64,000 nucleotides of DNA from Lysobacteraceae bacterium (GCA_021372495.1 JAJFUF010000008.1:124001-188000), one strand, 5' to 3'. Shown: positions 54,201 through 64,000, counted from the first letter of the stretch. Numbers and translations are program-made. The notes: a model not told the origin generated them from the letters alone.

Positions 54201-54420
54201 ATCGTTGGCAAGCAGCACGTGATGTTGAGACATGTTGCTGGCTACGCCGTCGTGCGCACACAAACCCCGTGACGCGCTGTACGTTTTCCATGCTGGAAAT
54301 TTTGCGTTTTCGATCTTCGCTATCGCGATAACGGTCTTTGACCGACACTGACCAAGGCGCCGAAGCTCCGGGTCGCGGCACGTCCTGTCGCAATGACGAT
54401 GGAGCAGGTCGGAGGCCGGC

Positions 54421-56418
54421 ATGAACGGGACCAGTGTGCTGTTCGGCCAGATACTGGTGGTTGTCAGTATTGTGGTCGCGGGAACGTGGGCTGCGACCCA
54501 ATGGACCGCTGCACACCTGGGCTATCAGCTACGCCTTGGCGCGCCTTGGTTCGACCTGTTTGGCATGCCTTTCTATCACCCGTGGCGGCTGTTCGAATGG
54601 TGGTACTGGTACGACGCTTATGCGCCGCGCCTGTTTCTCAAGGGCGGTACCATCGCCGCGACGAGCGGTTTCACTGCCGCGTTTATCGCGATCGGCATGT
54701 CGGTGTGGCGTGCGCGACAGTCGCGGCGCGTCGCCACCTACGGTACGGCGCGCTGGGCTGAGGCGAAGGAAATCCGCAAAGCTGGATTGACCGGCACCGC
54801 TGGCGTCTTTCTCGGTCTGCATCACGCGCGTTACCTGCGGCATGACGGCCCTGAACACGTCCTGACCTTCGCCCCGACGCGCTCGGGCAAGGGCGTGGGC
54901 CTGGTGGTGCCGACGCTGCTCACTTGGCCGGCCTCGGTCGTGGTTCACGACATTAAGGGCGAGAACTGGCAACTCACCGCCGGCTGGCGCACGCGTTTCT
55001 CGCACTGCCTGTTGTTCAACCCCACTGATGCGCGCTCCGCTGCCTATAACCCGCTGCTGGAAGTGCGGCGCGGCGTGCATGAAGTGCGCGACGTGCAGAA
55101 CATCGCCGACATCCTGGTCGATCCCGAAGGCGCGCTGGAGCGGCGCAACCATTGGGAGAAGACCAGTCATGCACTGTTGGTCGGCGCGATTCTGCACGTG
55201 CTGTATGCGGGCACCGACAAGACGCTGCGCGGCGTCGCCAACTTCCTCTCCGATCCGGCGTGTCCGTTCGAGCTGACGCTGCACCGGATGATGACGACGA
55301 AGCACTGTGGCGAGGCACCGCACCCGGTCGTCGCCTCCGCCGCGCGTGAAGTGCTCAACAAGAGCGACAACGAGCGTTCGGGCGTGCTGTCTACCGCGAT
55401 GTCGTTCCTGGGTCTCTACCGCGATCCCACGGTGGCGGAAGTCACCGCGCGTTGCGACTGGCGCATCGCCGATCTGATCTCGGCCGAGCACCCGGTATCG
55501 CTGTACCTGGTCGTGCCGCCATCTGACATTAGTCGCACCAAGCCGCTGATCCGGCTGATCCTCAACCAGATTGGTCGGCGCCTGACCGAATCGCTCGATG
55601 GCTCCGACGGTATCGCGCGCAAATATCGTCTGCTGCTGATGCTCGACGAGTTCCCGGCACTCGGCCGGCTCGACTTCTTCGAGTCCGCGCTGGCTTTCAT
55701 GGCGGGTTATGGTATCCGCAGTTTCCTGATCGCGCAGAGCCTCAACCAGATCGACAAGGCGTATGGCGCCAATCACTCGATCCTGGACAACTGCCATGTG
55801 CGCGTGACGTTCGCCACCAACGACGAACGCACCGCCAAGCGCATTTCCGAGACGCTGGGCACTGCGACCGAACTGCGCGCGCAGCGCAACTATGCTGGCC
55901 ATCGCCTGGCGCCGTGGCTGGGCCATCTAATGGTGTCGCGCCAGGAGACGGCGCGTCCGCTGCTGACGCCCGGCGAGGTGATGCAACTCCCGCCCGACGA
56001 TGCCGTGGTGATGGTCTCGGGCCATGCACCGATCCGTGCGAAGAAGCTGCGCTACTACGCCGATGCCAATTTCAAGCGCCGCGTGCTCACGCCGCCGGCG
56101 CTAGCAAGCGGCCCATACGTCGATACACCGGCGCGGCGCGTTGACGATTGGAGCGCACTGCCCATTCCCGTGATGCCGAGTGTGCCTGTCGCAACGATCA
56201 CGCTGCCTGAAGGCGCGACCGACGACGGTGGCCTGCGGCGCCAACCCGAGCTGGCCGACGAGGAGGCCTATGTCCCGGCGCCCGATAAGGCGGCCAGCGA
56301 CCTAGCGCTACTCGATGACGACGACTTGCCGTTGCCGATGCCCGCCCAGCTCGACCCACGCCTGCAACGCACGGCGCGGTTGGCCACGCTCGATCAGACG
56401 GACGGGATACTGCTATGA
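54421..56418 (+). CDS. traG: TraG, type IV coupling protein
   Basis: The 665-residue VirD4-like protein has N-terminal membrane helices, Walker A 'TRSGKGVGLVVPTLL', 'VVHDIKGENWQLT', and Walker B 'LLMLDEFPALGRLDF'. It brings the relaxosome to the Trb channel and drives DNA transfer. The start follows 'ggagg' at 54411. The stop overlaps the CopG-like gene by 4 bp. Confidence 0.95.
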   Translation: MNGTSVLFGQILVVVSIVVAGTWAATQWTAAHLGYQLRLGAPWFDLFGMPFYHPWRLFEWWYWYDAYAPRLFLKGGTIAATSGFTAAFIAIGMSVWRARQSRRVATYGTARWAEAKEIRKAGLTGTAGVFLGLHHARYLRHDGPEHVLTFAPTRSGKGVGLVVPTLLTWPASVVVHDIKGENWQLTAGWRTRFSHCLLFNPTDARSAAYNPLLEVRRGVHEVRDVQNIADILVDPEGALERRNHWEKTSHALLVGAILHVLYAGTDKTLRGVANFLSDPACPFELTLHRMMTTKHCGEAPHPVVASAAREVLNKSDNERSGVLSTAMSFLGLYRDPTVAEVTARCDWRIADLISAEHPVSLYLVVPPSDISRTKPLIRLILNQIGRRLTESLDGSDGIARKYRLLLMLDEFPALGRLDFFESALAFMAGYGIRSFLIAQSLNQIDKAYGANHSILDNCHVRVTFATNDERTAKRISETLGTATELRAQRNYAGHRLAPWLGHLMVSRQETARPLLTPGEVMQLPPDDAVVMVSGHAPIRAKKLRYYADANFKRRVLTPPALASGPYVDTPARRVDDWSALPIPVMPSVPVATITLPEGATDDGGLRRQPELADEEAYVPAPDKAASDLALLDDDDLPLPMPAQLDPRLQRTARLATLDQTDGILL

Positions 56419-56879
56419 GCCAGTACCGTCTGAATCTGTTCGTCCCGCCTGAGCACGCCCGGCGGCTCGATGAGCTGGCTACCAAGAAAGGTGTCTCGAA
56501 GTCGTCCATCGTTGCAGCGGCACTGGCGTCCTGGCTTTCGCCCGATGCCGGCGACCAGCGTGAGGCCGCGATCGCCAAACGGCTGGATCGGCTCACGCGC
56601 CAGTTCGAGCGCCTGGAGCGAGACCAGTCTATCCAGATCGAAACGCTGGCGCTGTTCATCCGTTACTACCTGACGGTGAGTACCCCGGTACCGGAGACCC
56701 ATCAGGACGCGGCCCGCGCCCAAGGCAAGGTGCGTTTCGCGCAGTTCATCGAGCAGCTGGGTCGCCACCTGCTGCGCGGACACAGCCTCGTACGTGAGCT
56801 GGTGGAGGAAATCCAGCCCGACACGGTGCGGCACGCCGCTGCCGATGCGGACACGCTGGTGCCGGAAGAGACACCATGA
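56415..56879 (+). CDS. CopG/RHH-family protein of transfer operon
   Basis: The 154-residue protein has an N-terminal ribbon-helix-helix '[20 protein letters not shown]' then '[14 protein letters not shown]' and a helical C-terminal part. In Tn4371-like ICEs a protein of this size lies between traG and trbB. It could regulate the operon or bind oriT. Both ends overlap neighbours by ATGA. Confidence 0.8.
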   Translation: MSQYRLNLFVPPEHARRLDELATKKGVSKSSIVAAALASWLSPDAGDQREAAIAKRLDRLTRQFERLERDQSIQIETLALFIRYYLTVSTPVPETHQDAARAQGKVRFAQFIEQLGRHLLRGHSLVRELVEEIQPDTVRHAAADADTLVPEETP

Positions 56880-57901
56880 ACGCGCAAGCGAATGATCTGC
56901 TGACGCCAGCCGCCCGGTCGTTAGACCGGCGTGTGCGCATGTTGCGCACGGCGATGGGGCCGCTGATCGCCGACGCGCTGGATGATCCGGACGTGGTGGA
57001 GATCCTGCTCAATCCGGACGGGTCGCTGTGGATTGACCGGCTATCCAGCGGGCGCGCACCGACGGACGTACGGCTTTCCGCTGCCGATGGTGAACGCATC
57101 ATCCGGTTGGTCGCTGCCCACGTGCGCGCCGAGGTCCATGCCGATAAGCCGCTGCTGTCAGCGGAATTACCCGAGACCGGTGAACGCTTCGAGGGCATCC
57201 TGCCGCCGGCCGCACCAGGGCCGGCCTTCGCCCTGCGCAAGCGTGCGGTCGGGGTGATTCCGCTCGAACGCTATGTGAGCGACGGGATGATGACGGGCGC
57301 GCAAGCGGGTTTCCTTGTACGTGCCGTTCGCAAGCGCCAGAACATCCTGATCGCTGGTGGCACCAGCACTGGCAAGACCACGCTCGCCAACGCCTTGCTC
57401 GCCGAGATCGCCGCCACTGGCGACCGTGTGCTGGTGCTCGAAGACACCGTTGAGCTGCAATGCGCGGCGCGCGATCACGTGCCGCTGCGCACATTGCCGG
57501 GCGTCGTGTCCATGACCGAACTCGTACGCGCCACGATGCGGCTGCGTCCCGACCGCGTGATTGTCGGCGAGGTGCGCGGTGGCGAAGCCCTCGATCTGGT
57601 CAAGGTCTGGGGCACCGGCCACCCGGGCGGCATCGCCACGGTCCATGCCGGGTCCGCTCACGGCGCGTTGTTGCGCCTGGAGCAACTGATTCTCGAAGTT
57701 GCCGTGACCCCACCGCGCGCGCTGATCGCCGACGCGGTCAACGTCGTCGTCTTCATCGCCGGGCGCAGCCGTGCGCGTCACATCCAGGACATCGCCCGTG
57801 TCGTCGGTTTCGATGAGCGCGGGTATCGGCTCGATGCCGTGCTAGGCGCTTCGCCTGCTTCCTCGTCTTCCTTCGCCGCCACAGCAGGAGTCCCGTCATG
57901 A
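56876..57901 (+). CDS. trbB: TrbB, VirB11-type ATPase
   Basis: The 341-residue protein has Walker A '[17 protein letters not shown]', an Asp box 'VLEDTVELQ', and '[20 protein letters not shown]'. It powers pilus and channel assembly at the inner membrane. It overlaps the CopG-like gene and trbC by 4 bp each. Confidence 0.95.
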   Translation: MNAQANDLLTPAARSLDRRVRMLRTAMGPLIADALDDPDVVEILLNPDGSLWIDRLSSGRAPTDVRLSAADGERIIRLVAAHVRAEVHADKPLLSAELPETGERFEGILPPAAPGPAFALRKRAVGVIPLERYVSDGMMTGAQAGFLVRAVRKRQNILIAGGTSTGKTTLANALLAEIAATGDRVLVLEDTVELQCAARDHVPLRTLPGVVSMTELVRATMRLRPDRVIVGEVRGGEALDLVKVWGTGHPGGIATVHAGSAHGALLRLEQLILEVAVTPPRALIADAVNVVVFIAGRSRARHIQDIARVVGFDERGYRLDAVLGASPASSSSFAATAGVPS

Positions 57902-58239
57902 CGCAAACCCGCCTTTACGACGATCCGTTTTTCCGTAAAACCTTGCCGTGGCTGCTGCTCCTGCTGACGTGTCTGGCGGCAACGGTTGCGCATGCGGCTG
58001 GCTCGAATATGCCATGGGAAGCGCCGCTGCAATCCATCCTCGACTCGATCCAGGGGCCGGTCGCCAAGATCATCGCGGTCATCATCATCATCGTGACGGG
58101 CCTCACGCTCGCCTTTGGCGACAGCAGCGGCGGCTTTCGACGCCTGATCCAGATTGTATTCGGACTCTCGATCGCGTTCGCCGCGTCTAGCTTCTTTCTG
58201 TCGTTCTTCAGCTTCTCCGGCGGTGCGGTGGTGGCATGA
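57898..58239 (+). CDS. trbC: TrbC, conjugative pilin
   Basis: The 113-residue protein has a signal segment (about 16-31, 'LLLLLTCLAATVAHA') and two hydrophobic helices after it. This is the TrbC/VirB2 pattern. TraF (24.3 kb) would cut its C-terminus and cyclise it. It overlaps trbB and trbD. Confidence 0.9.
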   Translation: MTQTRLYDDPFFRKTLPWLLLLLTCLAATVAHAAGSNMPWEAPLQSILDSIQGPVAKIIAVIIIIVTGLTLAFGDSSGGFRRLIQIVFGLSIAFAASSFFLSFFSFSGGAVVA

Positions 58240-58502
58240 ACGAGTCCACTGCCACCGGCTTCGAGGTGCCGCTGCATCGTTCGCTCACCGAGCCGATCCT
58301 GATGGGCGGCGCGCCGCGCACCGTGGCCATCGCCAATGGCACGCTGGCCGCCGCCGTGGGGCTGGGATTGCAACTGTGGATTCCCGGTATCGCGTTGTGG
58401 CTGATCGGTCATTCGCTCGCCGTGTGGGGTGCGAGAGTCGATCCGCAGTTCATGTCCGTCTTCGCGCGGCACCTTAAGCATCGACCGCTGCTGGACGTGT
58501 GA
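58236..58502 (+). CDS. trbD: TrbD, VirB3-like protein
   Basis: The 88-residue protein has the VirB3/TrbD motif 'PLHRSLTEPILMGGAPRTVA' and two hydrophobic helices. It is an inner-membrane part of the channel, partner of TrbE. It starts inside the trbC stop, and trbE follows after 10 bp. Confidence 0.9.
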   Translation: MNESTATGFEVPLHRSLTEPILMGGAPRTVAIANGTLAAAVGLGLQLWIPGIALWLIGHSLAVWGARVDPQFMSVFARHLKHRPLLDV

Positions 58503-58512
58503 GGCTGATGTC

Positions 58513-60939
58513 ATGTTGCACCTTGCCGAATACCGTCAACGTCCCGCGCTGCTCGCGGACTGGTTGCCGTGGGCAGGGCTTGTCGCGCCGGGCGTGGTGC
58601 TCGACAAGGACGGCGCGTTCCAGCGCACCGCACGTTTTCGCGGGCCGGACCTCGATAGTGCGACGCCGAGCGAACTAATCGCCACGACCGCGCGCTTGAA
58701 CAATGCACTGCGCCGACTGGGCTCGGGCTGGGCGCTGTTCACCGAGGCCGAACGCTGGCCGGCCGCGGACTACCCGCACTCGGATTTTCCAGAACCGTTG
58801 TCCTGGCTGGTGGACGAGGAGCGCCGCGCCGCGTTCGAGGAAACCGACAGCCACTTCGAGAGCGCCTATCACCTGACACTGCTGTACCTGCCGCAGGAGG
58901 AATCGCGGGCGCGGGCCGGCAAGCTGCTCTACGAGAACACGCCGACCCGAGGCGTGGACTGGCGCGACCGGCTGAGCGCCTTCGTCGCCGAAACCGACCG
59001 CGTGTTCGACCTGCTCGATGGCGTGATGCCGGAGATGGCTTGGCTGGACGACAGTGAGACGTTGACCTACCTGCACGGCTGCATTTCGACGCGCCGCTAT
59101 GCCATCGGCGTGCCCGAGGTGCCGTTTCACCTGGACGCGCTGCTGACCGACACCTCACTCGTGGGTGGCTTGGCGCCGATGCTGGGTGACGAGCAGGTGC
59201 GTGTGCTGACAGTGCGCGGCTTCCCGACGACGACCTGGCCGGGGATGCTCGATGACCTCAACCGCCTGGGCTTTGCGTACCGCTGGTCCACACGCTTCCT
59301 GTGCCTGGACAAGGCCGAGGCCGAGAAAGAGTTGGGCCGGTTGCGCCGGCAGTGGTTCGCCAAGCGCAAGAACGTCGTCGCGCTCTTGCGTGAAACGATC
59401 TTCCAGCAGGAATCGCCGCTGGTCGATACCGACGCCAGCAACAAGGCGAGCGATGCCGATGCCGCCCTGCAGGAGCTTGGTGGCGACCAGGTGGCCTTCG
59501 GTTACGTGACCACGACCGTCACCGTGATGGATGCCGACGCGGCAGCCGCCGACGAAAAGCTGCGCAGGGTCGAGCGTGCCATCCAGGGCCGCGGCTTCGT
59601 GACCATTCCCGAAACGCTCAATGCAGTGGAAGCGTGGCTCTCCTCGATTCCGGGCCATGCCTATGCCAACGTGCGTCAGCCGGTCATCTCGACGTTGAAC
59701 CTCGCGCACTTGATGCCGGTATCGGCCGTGTGGGCGGGACAAGAGAAGAACGCCCATCTCGATGGGCCGCCGTTGATCGTCACGCGCACCGATGGTGCCA
59801 CGCCGTTCCGGTTGGTCACGCACATCGGTGATGTGGGCCATACGCTGGTCGTCGGCCCGACCGGCATGGGGAAGTCGGTGTTGCTGGCCGTGCTGGCGAT
59901 GCAGTTCCGGCGCTATCGCGGCGCGCGCATCTTCGCGTTCGACATGGGCCGCTCGATGCGCGCCACCATCCTGGGTCTCGGCGGCGAGCACTACGATCTC
60001 GGCACGGATGGCGCGATCGCGTTCCAGCCGCTCGCGCGGATCGACCAGGAGGGCTATCGCGCCTGGGCCAGCGAGTGGATCGAAGGCCGCCTGACGCACG
60101 AAGGCGTGGCCATTGGTCCCGACGAGAAGGCGACCATCTGGTCGGCGCTGGGGAGTCTCGCTGGCGCGCCGATGGAACAACGCACGATGACCGGCTTGTC
60201 GGTGCTGTTGCAATCGAACGCGCTGCGCCAGGCACTTGCACCCTACGTGCTCGGCGGTGCCCACGGCAAGTTGCTTGATGCCGATCACGACCGCTTGGGC
60301 CGCGCCGACGTGCAAGGCTTCGAGATGGAGGAACTGATGCACAGCAAGGCTGCGGTGCTGGCCGTGCTGCATTACCTTTTTGCGCGCTTCGAGGAGCGGT
60401 TCGACGGCGCGCCGACGTTGCTGATCCTCGATGAGTCGTGGTTGTTCCTGGATGACCCGGTGTTCGCCGCGCGCATCCGCCAATGGCTCAAGACGTTACG
60501 CAAGAAGAACGTCAGCGCTGTCTTCGCCACGCAGTCGCTGGCCGACATCAAGGATTCGAGCATCGCGCCCGCGATCATCGAGAGCTGCGCGAGTCGCATC
60601 TTCCTGCCAAACCCGCAGGCCACCGAGCCGCAGATCCGTACGATCTACGAAGGCTTCGGGCTGAACGCCCGGCAGATCGAGATCGTCGCCACCGCCGAGC
60701 CCAAGCGCGACTACTACTACCAGTCGCGGCTGGGCAATCGCCTGTTCGATCTCGACCTCGGGCCGATCGCACTTTCCTTCGCCGGCACCTCGACGCCCCA
60801 GGACCAGCACGACATCGACCGCGTGCTACTCGACGCCGGTGCGCCGGGATTCACCGGTGCCTGGTTGCGCCACGCCGGCCTCGATTGGGCCGCCGACCTC
60901 ATTCCTTCGTTTCCCACATCATCGGAGATTCGGCCATGA
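58513..60939 (+). CDS. trbE: TrbE, VirB4-type ATPase
   Basis: The 808-residue protein is called from the ATG at 58513; the frame is open further upstream but through trbD. Walker A 'GPTGMGKSVLLAVLA' and Walker B 'LLILDESWLFLDD' are present, with 'VSAVFATQSLADI' as the later motif. VirB4 energises substrate transfer and pilus assembly. The stop overlaps trbJ by 4 bp. Confidence 0.95.
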   Translation: MLHLAEYRQRPALLADWLPWAGLVAPGVVLDKDGAFQRTARFRGPDLDSATPSELIATTARLNNALRRLGSGWALFTEAERWPAADYPHSDFPEPLSWLVDEERRAAFEETDSHFESAYHLTLLYLPQEESRARAGKLLYENTPTRGVDWRDRLSAFVAETDRVFDLLDGVMPEMAWLDDSETLTYLHGCISTRRYAIGVPEVPFHLDALLTDTSLVGGLAPMLGDEQVRVLTVRGFPTTTWPGMLDDLNRLGFAYRWSTRFLCLDKAEAEKELGRLRRQWFAKRKNVVALLRETIFQQESPLVDTDASNKASDADAALQELGGDQVAFGYVTTTVTVMDADAAAADEKLRRVERAIQGRGFVTIPETLNAVEAWLSSIPGHAYANVRQPVISTLNLAHLMPVSAVWAGQEKNAHLDGPPLIVTRTDGATPFRLVTHIGDVGHTLVVGPTGMGKSVLLAVLAMQFRRYRGARIFAFDMGRSMRATILGLGGEHYDLGTDGAIAFQPLARIDQEGYRAWASEWIEGRLTHEGVAIGPDEKATIWSALGSLAGAPMEQRTMTGLSVLLQSNALRQALAPYVLGGAHGKLLDADHDRLGRADVQGFEMEELMHSKAAVLAVLHYLFARFEERFDGAPTLLILDESWLFLDDPVFAARIRQWLKTLRKKNVSAVFATQSLADIKDSSIAPAIIESCASRIFLPNPQATEPQIRTIYEGFGLNARQIEIVATAEPKRDYYYQSRLGNRLFDLDLGPIALSFAGTSTPQDQHDIDRVLLDAGAPGFTGAWLRHAGLDWAADLIPSFPTSSEIRP

Positions 60940-61664
60940 AGAAGACCTGGCTGGCCGCCGCTGCGGCCGCGTTGTTCACGTGTTCGTCCGCGAGCTTCGC
61001 GCAGTGGGCGGTGTTCGACGTCGCGAACTACTCACAGAACCTGCTCACCGCCGCGCGCGAGCTGCAACAGATCGACAACCAGATCCAGCAGTTGCAGAAC
61101 GAAGCGACGATGCTGACCAACCAAGGCCGAAACCTGACGAGCCTCAATTACAACTCGCTGTCGCAGTTGCTCGCCACGCTGGCGAGCACCAACCAGTTGA
61201 TCGCGCAGGCGCAGGGATTGACGTTCAAGGTCGCGCAGTCACAGGTGACCTTCGACCGGCTGTATCCGTCGTCCTACAGTGCCAGCACCAGCCATGCCCA
61301 GATGGTGCAGGACGCACAATCGCGCTGGCGGACCTCGGTACAAGCGTTGCAGACCGCAACGCAGATGCAGTCGCAGGCCGCGCAGAACCTACTGTCGGAC
61401 CAGAGCGTCTTGAGCGGGCTGGTTACGCAGAGTCAGGGGGCGGTCGGCGCCTTGCAGGCCAGTCAGGCGACCAACCAGTTGCTGGCGCTGATCGCACGCC
61501 AGGCGATCCAGGCGCAACAGTTCACCGTGTCGCAAGATCGCGCGGCCGCGCTGGACCAGGCCCGCGGGGCGGCCGACGAGGCGCAGGCCGAACAGGTGCG
61601 TTCGCGTTTCATCGGCAACGGCCCGCAATACACCCCGCAGCCCGTGAACTTCTACGGGAACTAA
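60936..61664 (+). CDS. trbJ: TrbJ, VirB5-like protein
   Basis: The 242-residue protein has a signal peptide (1-22), then a long Gln-rich helical part ('LQQIDNQIQQLQNEA') and a 'NGPQYTPQPVNFY' C-terminus. TrbJ is a periplasmic or pilus-tip component like VirB5. It overlaps trbE. Confidence 0.9.
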   Translation: MKKTWLAAAAAALFTCSSASFAQWAVFDVANYSQNLLTAARELQQIDNQIQQLQNEATMLTNQGRNLTSLNYNSLSQLLATLASTNQLIAQAQGLTFKVAQSQVTFDRLYPSSYSASTSHAQMVQDAQSRWRTSVQALQTATQMQSQAAQNLLSDQSVLSGLVTQSQGAVGALQASQATNQLLALIARQAIQAQQFTVSQDRAAALDQARGAADEAQAEQVRSRFIGNGPQYTPQPVNFYGN

Positions 61665-61668
61665 GGCC

Positions 61669-61962
61669 ATGACCCGCGCACTCGTCCTGTCCGTCGTCGC
61701 GGTGCTGACCGCCTGCGGTCGGCACACACCCGCGTTGACAGTGGACGCGCTGGCCCACGATCCGCAGCGGCTCTATGCGTTGCGTCATCGCTGCTCCGTC
61801 ACGCACACGCGTGTTGACAGCGCCACATGCGGCTTCGTGGATGCGGCGTATGCGCGGCGTTTCTTCCTCGGCCTCGGCGGCCCCGATGAATACCAGACGC
61901 TGGCCTCGCTGCCGCCGATTCCGGCGAGCTTCGACCAGTCCGACCGCGGAACACGGCCATGA
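61669..61962 (+). CDS. Second EexN/TrbK-like lipoprotein
   Basis: The 97-residue protein has a lipobox 'LTAC' (Cys16) and a related pattern 'VDALAHDPQRLYALRHRC' and 'CGFVDAAYARRFF' that aligns with the EexN-type gene at 54.0 kb. Its place between trbJ and trbL is that of TrbK, the RP4 entry-exclusion protein. It overlaps trbL by 4 bp. Confidence 0.8.
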   Translation: MTRALVLSVVAVLTACGRHTPALTVDALAHDPQRLYALRHRCSVTHTRVDSATCGFVDAAYARRFFLGLGGPDEYQTLASLPPIPASFDQSDRGTRP

Positions 61963-63302
61963 ACGACCTCTCCGTCATCGACCAGTTTTTGGCCGTCTTC
62001 TCGCAGTACATCGACTCCGGGTTCGGGCTGCTGCACGGCGAAGTGGCGTATCTCTCCGCCACGCTGATCGTCATCGACATGACGCTGGCGGGGCTGTTCT
62101 GGGCGATGGGCGGTGAGGAGGTGTTGCCCAAGCTCATCCGCAAGACGCTCTATGTCGGCGCCTTCGCCTACATCATCGGCAACTTCAACACGCTGGCCGG
62201 CATCGTGTTCCGTTCGTTTGCGGGTCTCGGGCTGCTCGCCGCCGGCTCGACCGTCAGCATCGGCGACTTCCTGCAACCCGGACGCCTCGCCCAGATCGGC
62301 GTCACGGCGGGCCAGCCGATCCTGCTACAGCTCGGCACGATGTCCCACGGGTTCACGGCCGTCTTCAGCAACCTCGACATGATCGTGGTGCTGCTGCTCG
62401 CGTGGATCGTCGTGGTCATCAGCTTCTTCATCCTGGCGGTACAGCTTTTCGTGACGCTGATCGAGTTCAAGCTGACCACGCTTGCCGGCTTCGTGCTGGT
62501 GCCGTTCGCGCTCTGGAACAAGACCGCGTTCCTCGCTGAGAAAGTGCTCGGCAACGTGGTGTCCTCGGGTGTCAAGGTGCTGGTGCTGGCCGTGATCGTC
62601 GGCATCGGCTCGACGATCTTCGGGCAGTTCCAGACACCGACCGGCGCCGATCCGTCGCTGAACCACGTACTCGCCATCATGCTGGCTTCGCTCACGATGC
62701 TGGGCTTGGGTATCTTCGGGCCAGGTATTGCTACGGGGCTGGTGTCCGGTGCACCGCAGCTCGGTGCCGGGGCGGCGGCCGGCACGGCACTCGGTGCCGC
62801 GGGCCTGGCCGTCGCCGGCGGTGCAGCCATTGCGACGGGCGGTGCCGCCGTCGCCGCCGGCACACGCCTGGCCGCGCGCGGGGCCGTGGGCACAGCGCGC
62901 GCGGGCAGCGGCGCCGCCACGGCGTATCGCGCCGGTACGGCAGCGTCGGGCGCAACCGGGGCGCGAGCCTTCGGCGCCGGCATGGCCAACGTCGCGCGCA
63001 GCGGCGCACAAGCCGCTGGGCAGCGCATGGCGGCTGGCGCTCGTGCCGTGCGGAATCGTGTTGCCTCGGCGGCCAGTGCCACGCCTGCTTCAAGCTCACC
63101 TGCCGGCAAAGCACCCAGCACACCGGCAGCGAGCGCTGCCGTATCCCCTACATCTGACGACAAAGCGCCTGACTGGGCGCAGCGGCTGCAACGCCGCCAG
63201 CGCGTGGCACACGGCGCTTCGACCGCGGCGCACGTCATGCGCTCGGCCGATCACGGCGGCGGTGGCGCAGCCCCCGACCTGCGTGATTCCTCGAACGAGT
63301 AA
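61959..63302 (+). CDS. trbL: TrbL, VirB6-like inner-membrane protein
   Basis: The 447-residue protein has six or so membrane helices in the first 260 residues and a long Ala/Gly-rich, then polar C-terminal tail (about 260-447). TrbL/VirB6 is a channel component in the inner membrane. The low-complexity tail is typical of ICE TrbL. The start is in the stop of the lipoprotein gene. Confidence 0.9.
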   Translation: MNDLSVIDQFLAVFSQYIDSGFGLLHGEVAYLSATLIVIDMTLAGLFWAMGGEEVLPKLIRKTLYVGAFAYIIGNFNTLAGIVFRSFAGLGLLAAGSTVSIGDFLQPGRLAQIGVTAGQPILLQLGTMSHGFTAVFSNLDMIVVLLLAWIVVVISFFILAVQLFVTLIEFKLTTLAGFVLVPFALWNKTAFLAEKVLGNVVSSGVKVLVLAVIVGIGSTIFGQFQTPTGADPSLNHVLAIMLASLTMLGLGIFGPGIATGLVSGAPQLGAGAAAGTALGAAGLAVAGGAAIATGGAAVAAGTRLAARGAVGTARAGSGAATAYRAGTAASGATGARAFGAGMANVARSGAQAAGQRMAAGARAVRNRVASAASATPASSSPAGKAPSTPAASAAVSPTSDDKAPDWAQRLQRRQRVAHGASTAAHVMRSADHGGGGAAPDLRDSSNE

Positions 63303-63315
63303 AGGAGGCGGACGA

Positions 63316-64000
63316 TGCGTTTCAAACGATCTGGTGTGCGCTACAGCGAGTCTCCCGCGCCTGCCACGCCTTACCAGGCCGCCGCGCAAGTCTGGGATGA
63401 ACGGCTCGGCAGCGCCCGCGTGCAGGCGAAGAACTGGCGGCTGATGGCCTGTGGATGCTTGGGGCTCGCCGTGCTGATGGCCGCTGGACTCGTGTGGCAG
63501 TCCGGCAAGTCACGCGTCACGCCCTACGTGGTGGAAGTCGATCACGCAGGACAGGTGCGTGCGGTCGGTGCGGCGCTGACACCGTACCAGCCGACCGATG
63601 CGCAGATCGCCTACCACCTGGCACGCTTCATTACCGACGTGCGCGCGCTGTCGATCGACCCGGTGGTGGTGCGGCAGAACTGGCTCGAAGCGTACGGCTA
63701 CACCACCGACCGCGGTGCGGCGACTTTGAACGACTACGCGCGCGCCCACGATCCGTTCGCCCATGTCGGCCAGGATTCCGTCTCCGTGGACGTGACCAGC
63801 GTGGTGCGGGTCAGCGATACCTCGTTCCAGGTGCGCTGGACTGAGCAGCACTACAACGAGGGCACACCCACGGGCATTGAGCACTGGACCGCGATGCTCA
63901 CCCTCGTCATGCAGACGCCGCGCACTGAGCAGCAGGTGCGCCGCAACCCCCTCGGTATCTACGTCAACGGCCTGTCCTGGAGCCGCGATCTGGACGCACC
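63316..64000 (+). CDS. trbF: TrbF, VirB8-like protein, 3' end cut by window
   Basis: The frame is open from the ATG at 63316 to the window end (228 codons). The ribosome site 'aaggagg' is strong and starts 12 bp upstream. A single membrane helix lies at about 44-62 ('LMACGCLGLAVLMAAGLVW'), then a periplasmic VirB8-type domain. TrbF forms the channel core with TrbL, TrbG and TrbI. trbG and trbI should follow. Confidence 0.9.

Larger units (their letters stand above)
14213..64000. mobile_element. Tn4371-like ICE, partial
   Basis: The gene order repA, parA, small partner, DUF2840, traF, relaxase, cargo, LysR, traG, trbBCDEJLF matches the backbone of Tn4371-like ICEs, with metal cargo in the usual place between relaxase and trb. 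The true borders are not in view; accessory and defence genes from 1 to 14 kb probably belong to the same element. No integrase or att repeat is seen. Confidence 0.8.

Noticed and set aside
1..64000. CRISPR arrays, tRNA or rRNA genes, insertion sequences, att sites
   Set aside because: I looked for regular short repeats, cloverleaf-like sequence, transposase motifs and flanking direct repeats, and saw none that hold up by eye.

Overview
The window looks like an integrative and conjugative element (ICE) of a high-GC gammaproteobacterium, most likely from the Xanthomonadaceae/Rhodanobacteraceae. This rests on the CopL-CopA-CopB copper locus, the GC-rich codon use, and a backbone of repA, parA, traF, relaxase, then cargo, then a LysR regulator, traG and trbBCDEJLF, which is the layout of Tn4371-like ICEs. 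No integrase, att site, rRNA or tRNA is visible, so both ends of the element lie outside the window. trbF is cut by the right edge and an unidentified gene is probably cut by the left edge.

Layout. (1) 1-8.8 kb is a defence island. A minus-strand, tightly coupled five-gene run encodes an ABC-three-component set (nuclease-like component, middle component, DUF3732 ABC ATPase) followed by a Gabija-type pair (GajA OLD ATPase/TOPRIM, GajB UvrD-like helicase). A HEPN-like gene with an R-x4-H motif lies upstream. (2) 8.9-20.3 kb is ICE accessory and maintenance DNA: RadC-like protein, membrane protein, zinc-ribbon protein, ParB-fold protein, H-NS-like protein, DUF932, large ParB, DUF736, XRE regulator and DUF2958. 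Several of these genes have long GC-rich leaders that share repeated sequence. (3) 20.6-27.3 kb is the replication, partition and mobilisation module: DUF2285 protein, excisionase-like HTH, RepA with three iterons just downstream, ParA, a small partner, DUF2840, TraF protease, a small coupled ORF and the relaxase.

(4) 27.6-52.7 kb is metal-resistance cargo in blocks: the copper block (Met-rich protein, CopL, multicopper oxidase CopA, CopB, cytochrome c fusion, DUF411, Csp-like four-helix bundle, Cu P-type ATPase); a Cus-type RND efflux system with a CusF-like chaperone; a reduced mercury block (merR divergent from merC, no merA in view); and a Czc-type RND system with a PII-like protein and two CDF transporters. 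CopL and the small exported Cys-containing proteins ahead of each RND operon look like a repeated theme of one leader protein per efflux operon.

(5) 53.0-64.0 kb is the conjugation block: LysR regulator, EexN-type lipoprotein, TraG coupling protein, CopG-type protein, TrbB, C, D, E, J, a second EexN-like lipoprotein, TrbL and partial TrbF. Most neighbours overlap by ATGA, which indicates one translationally coupled operon. Together the genes replicate, partition and transfer the element, protect the host from phage and toxic metals, and probably exclude redundant transfer.
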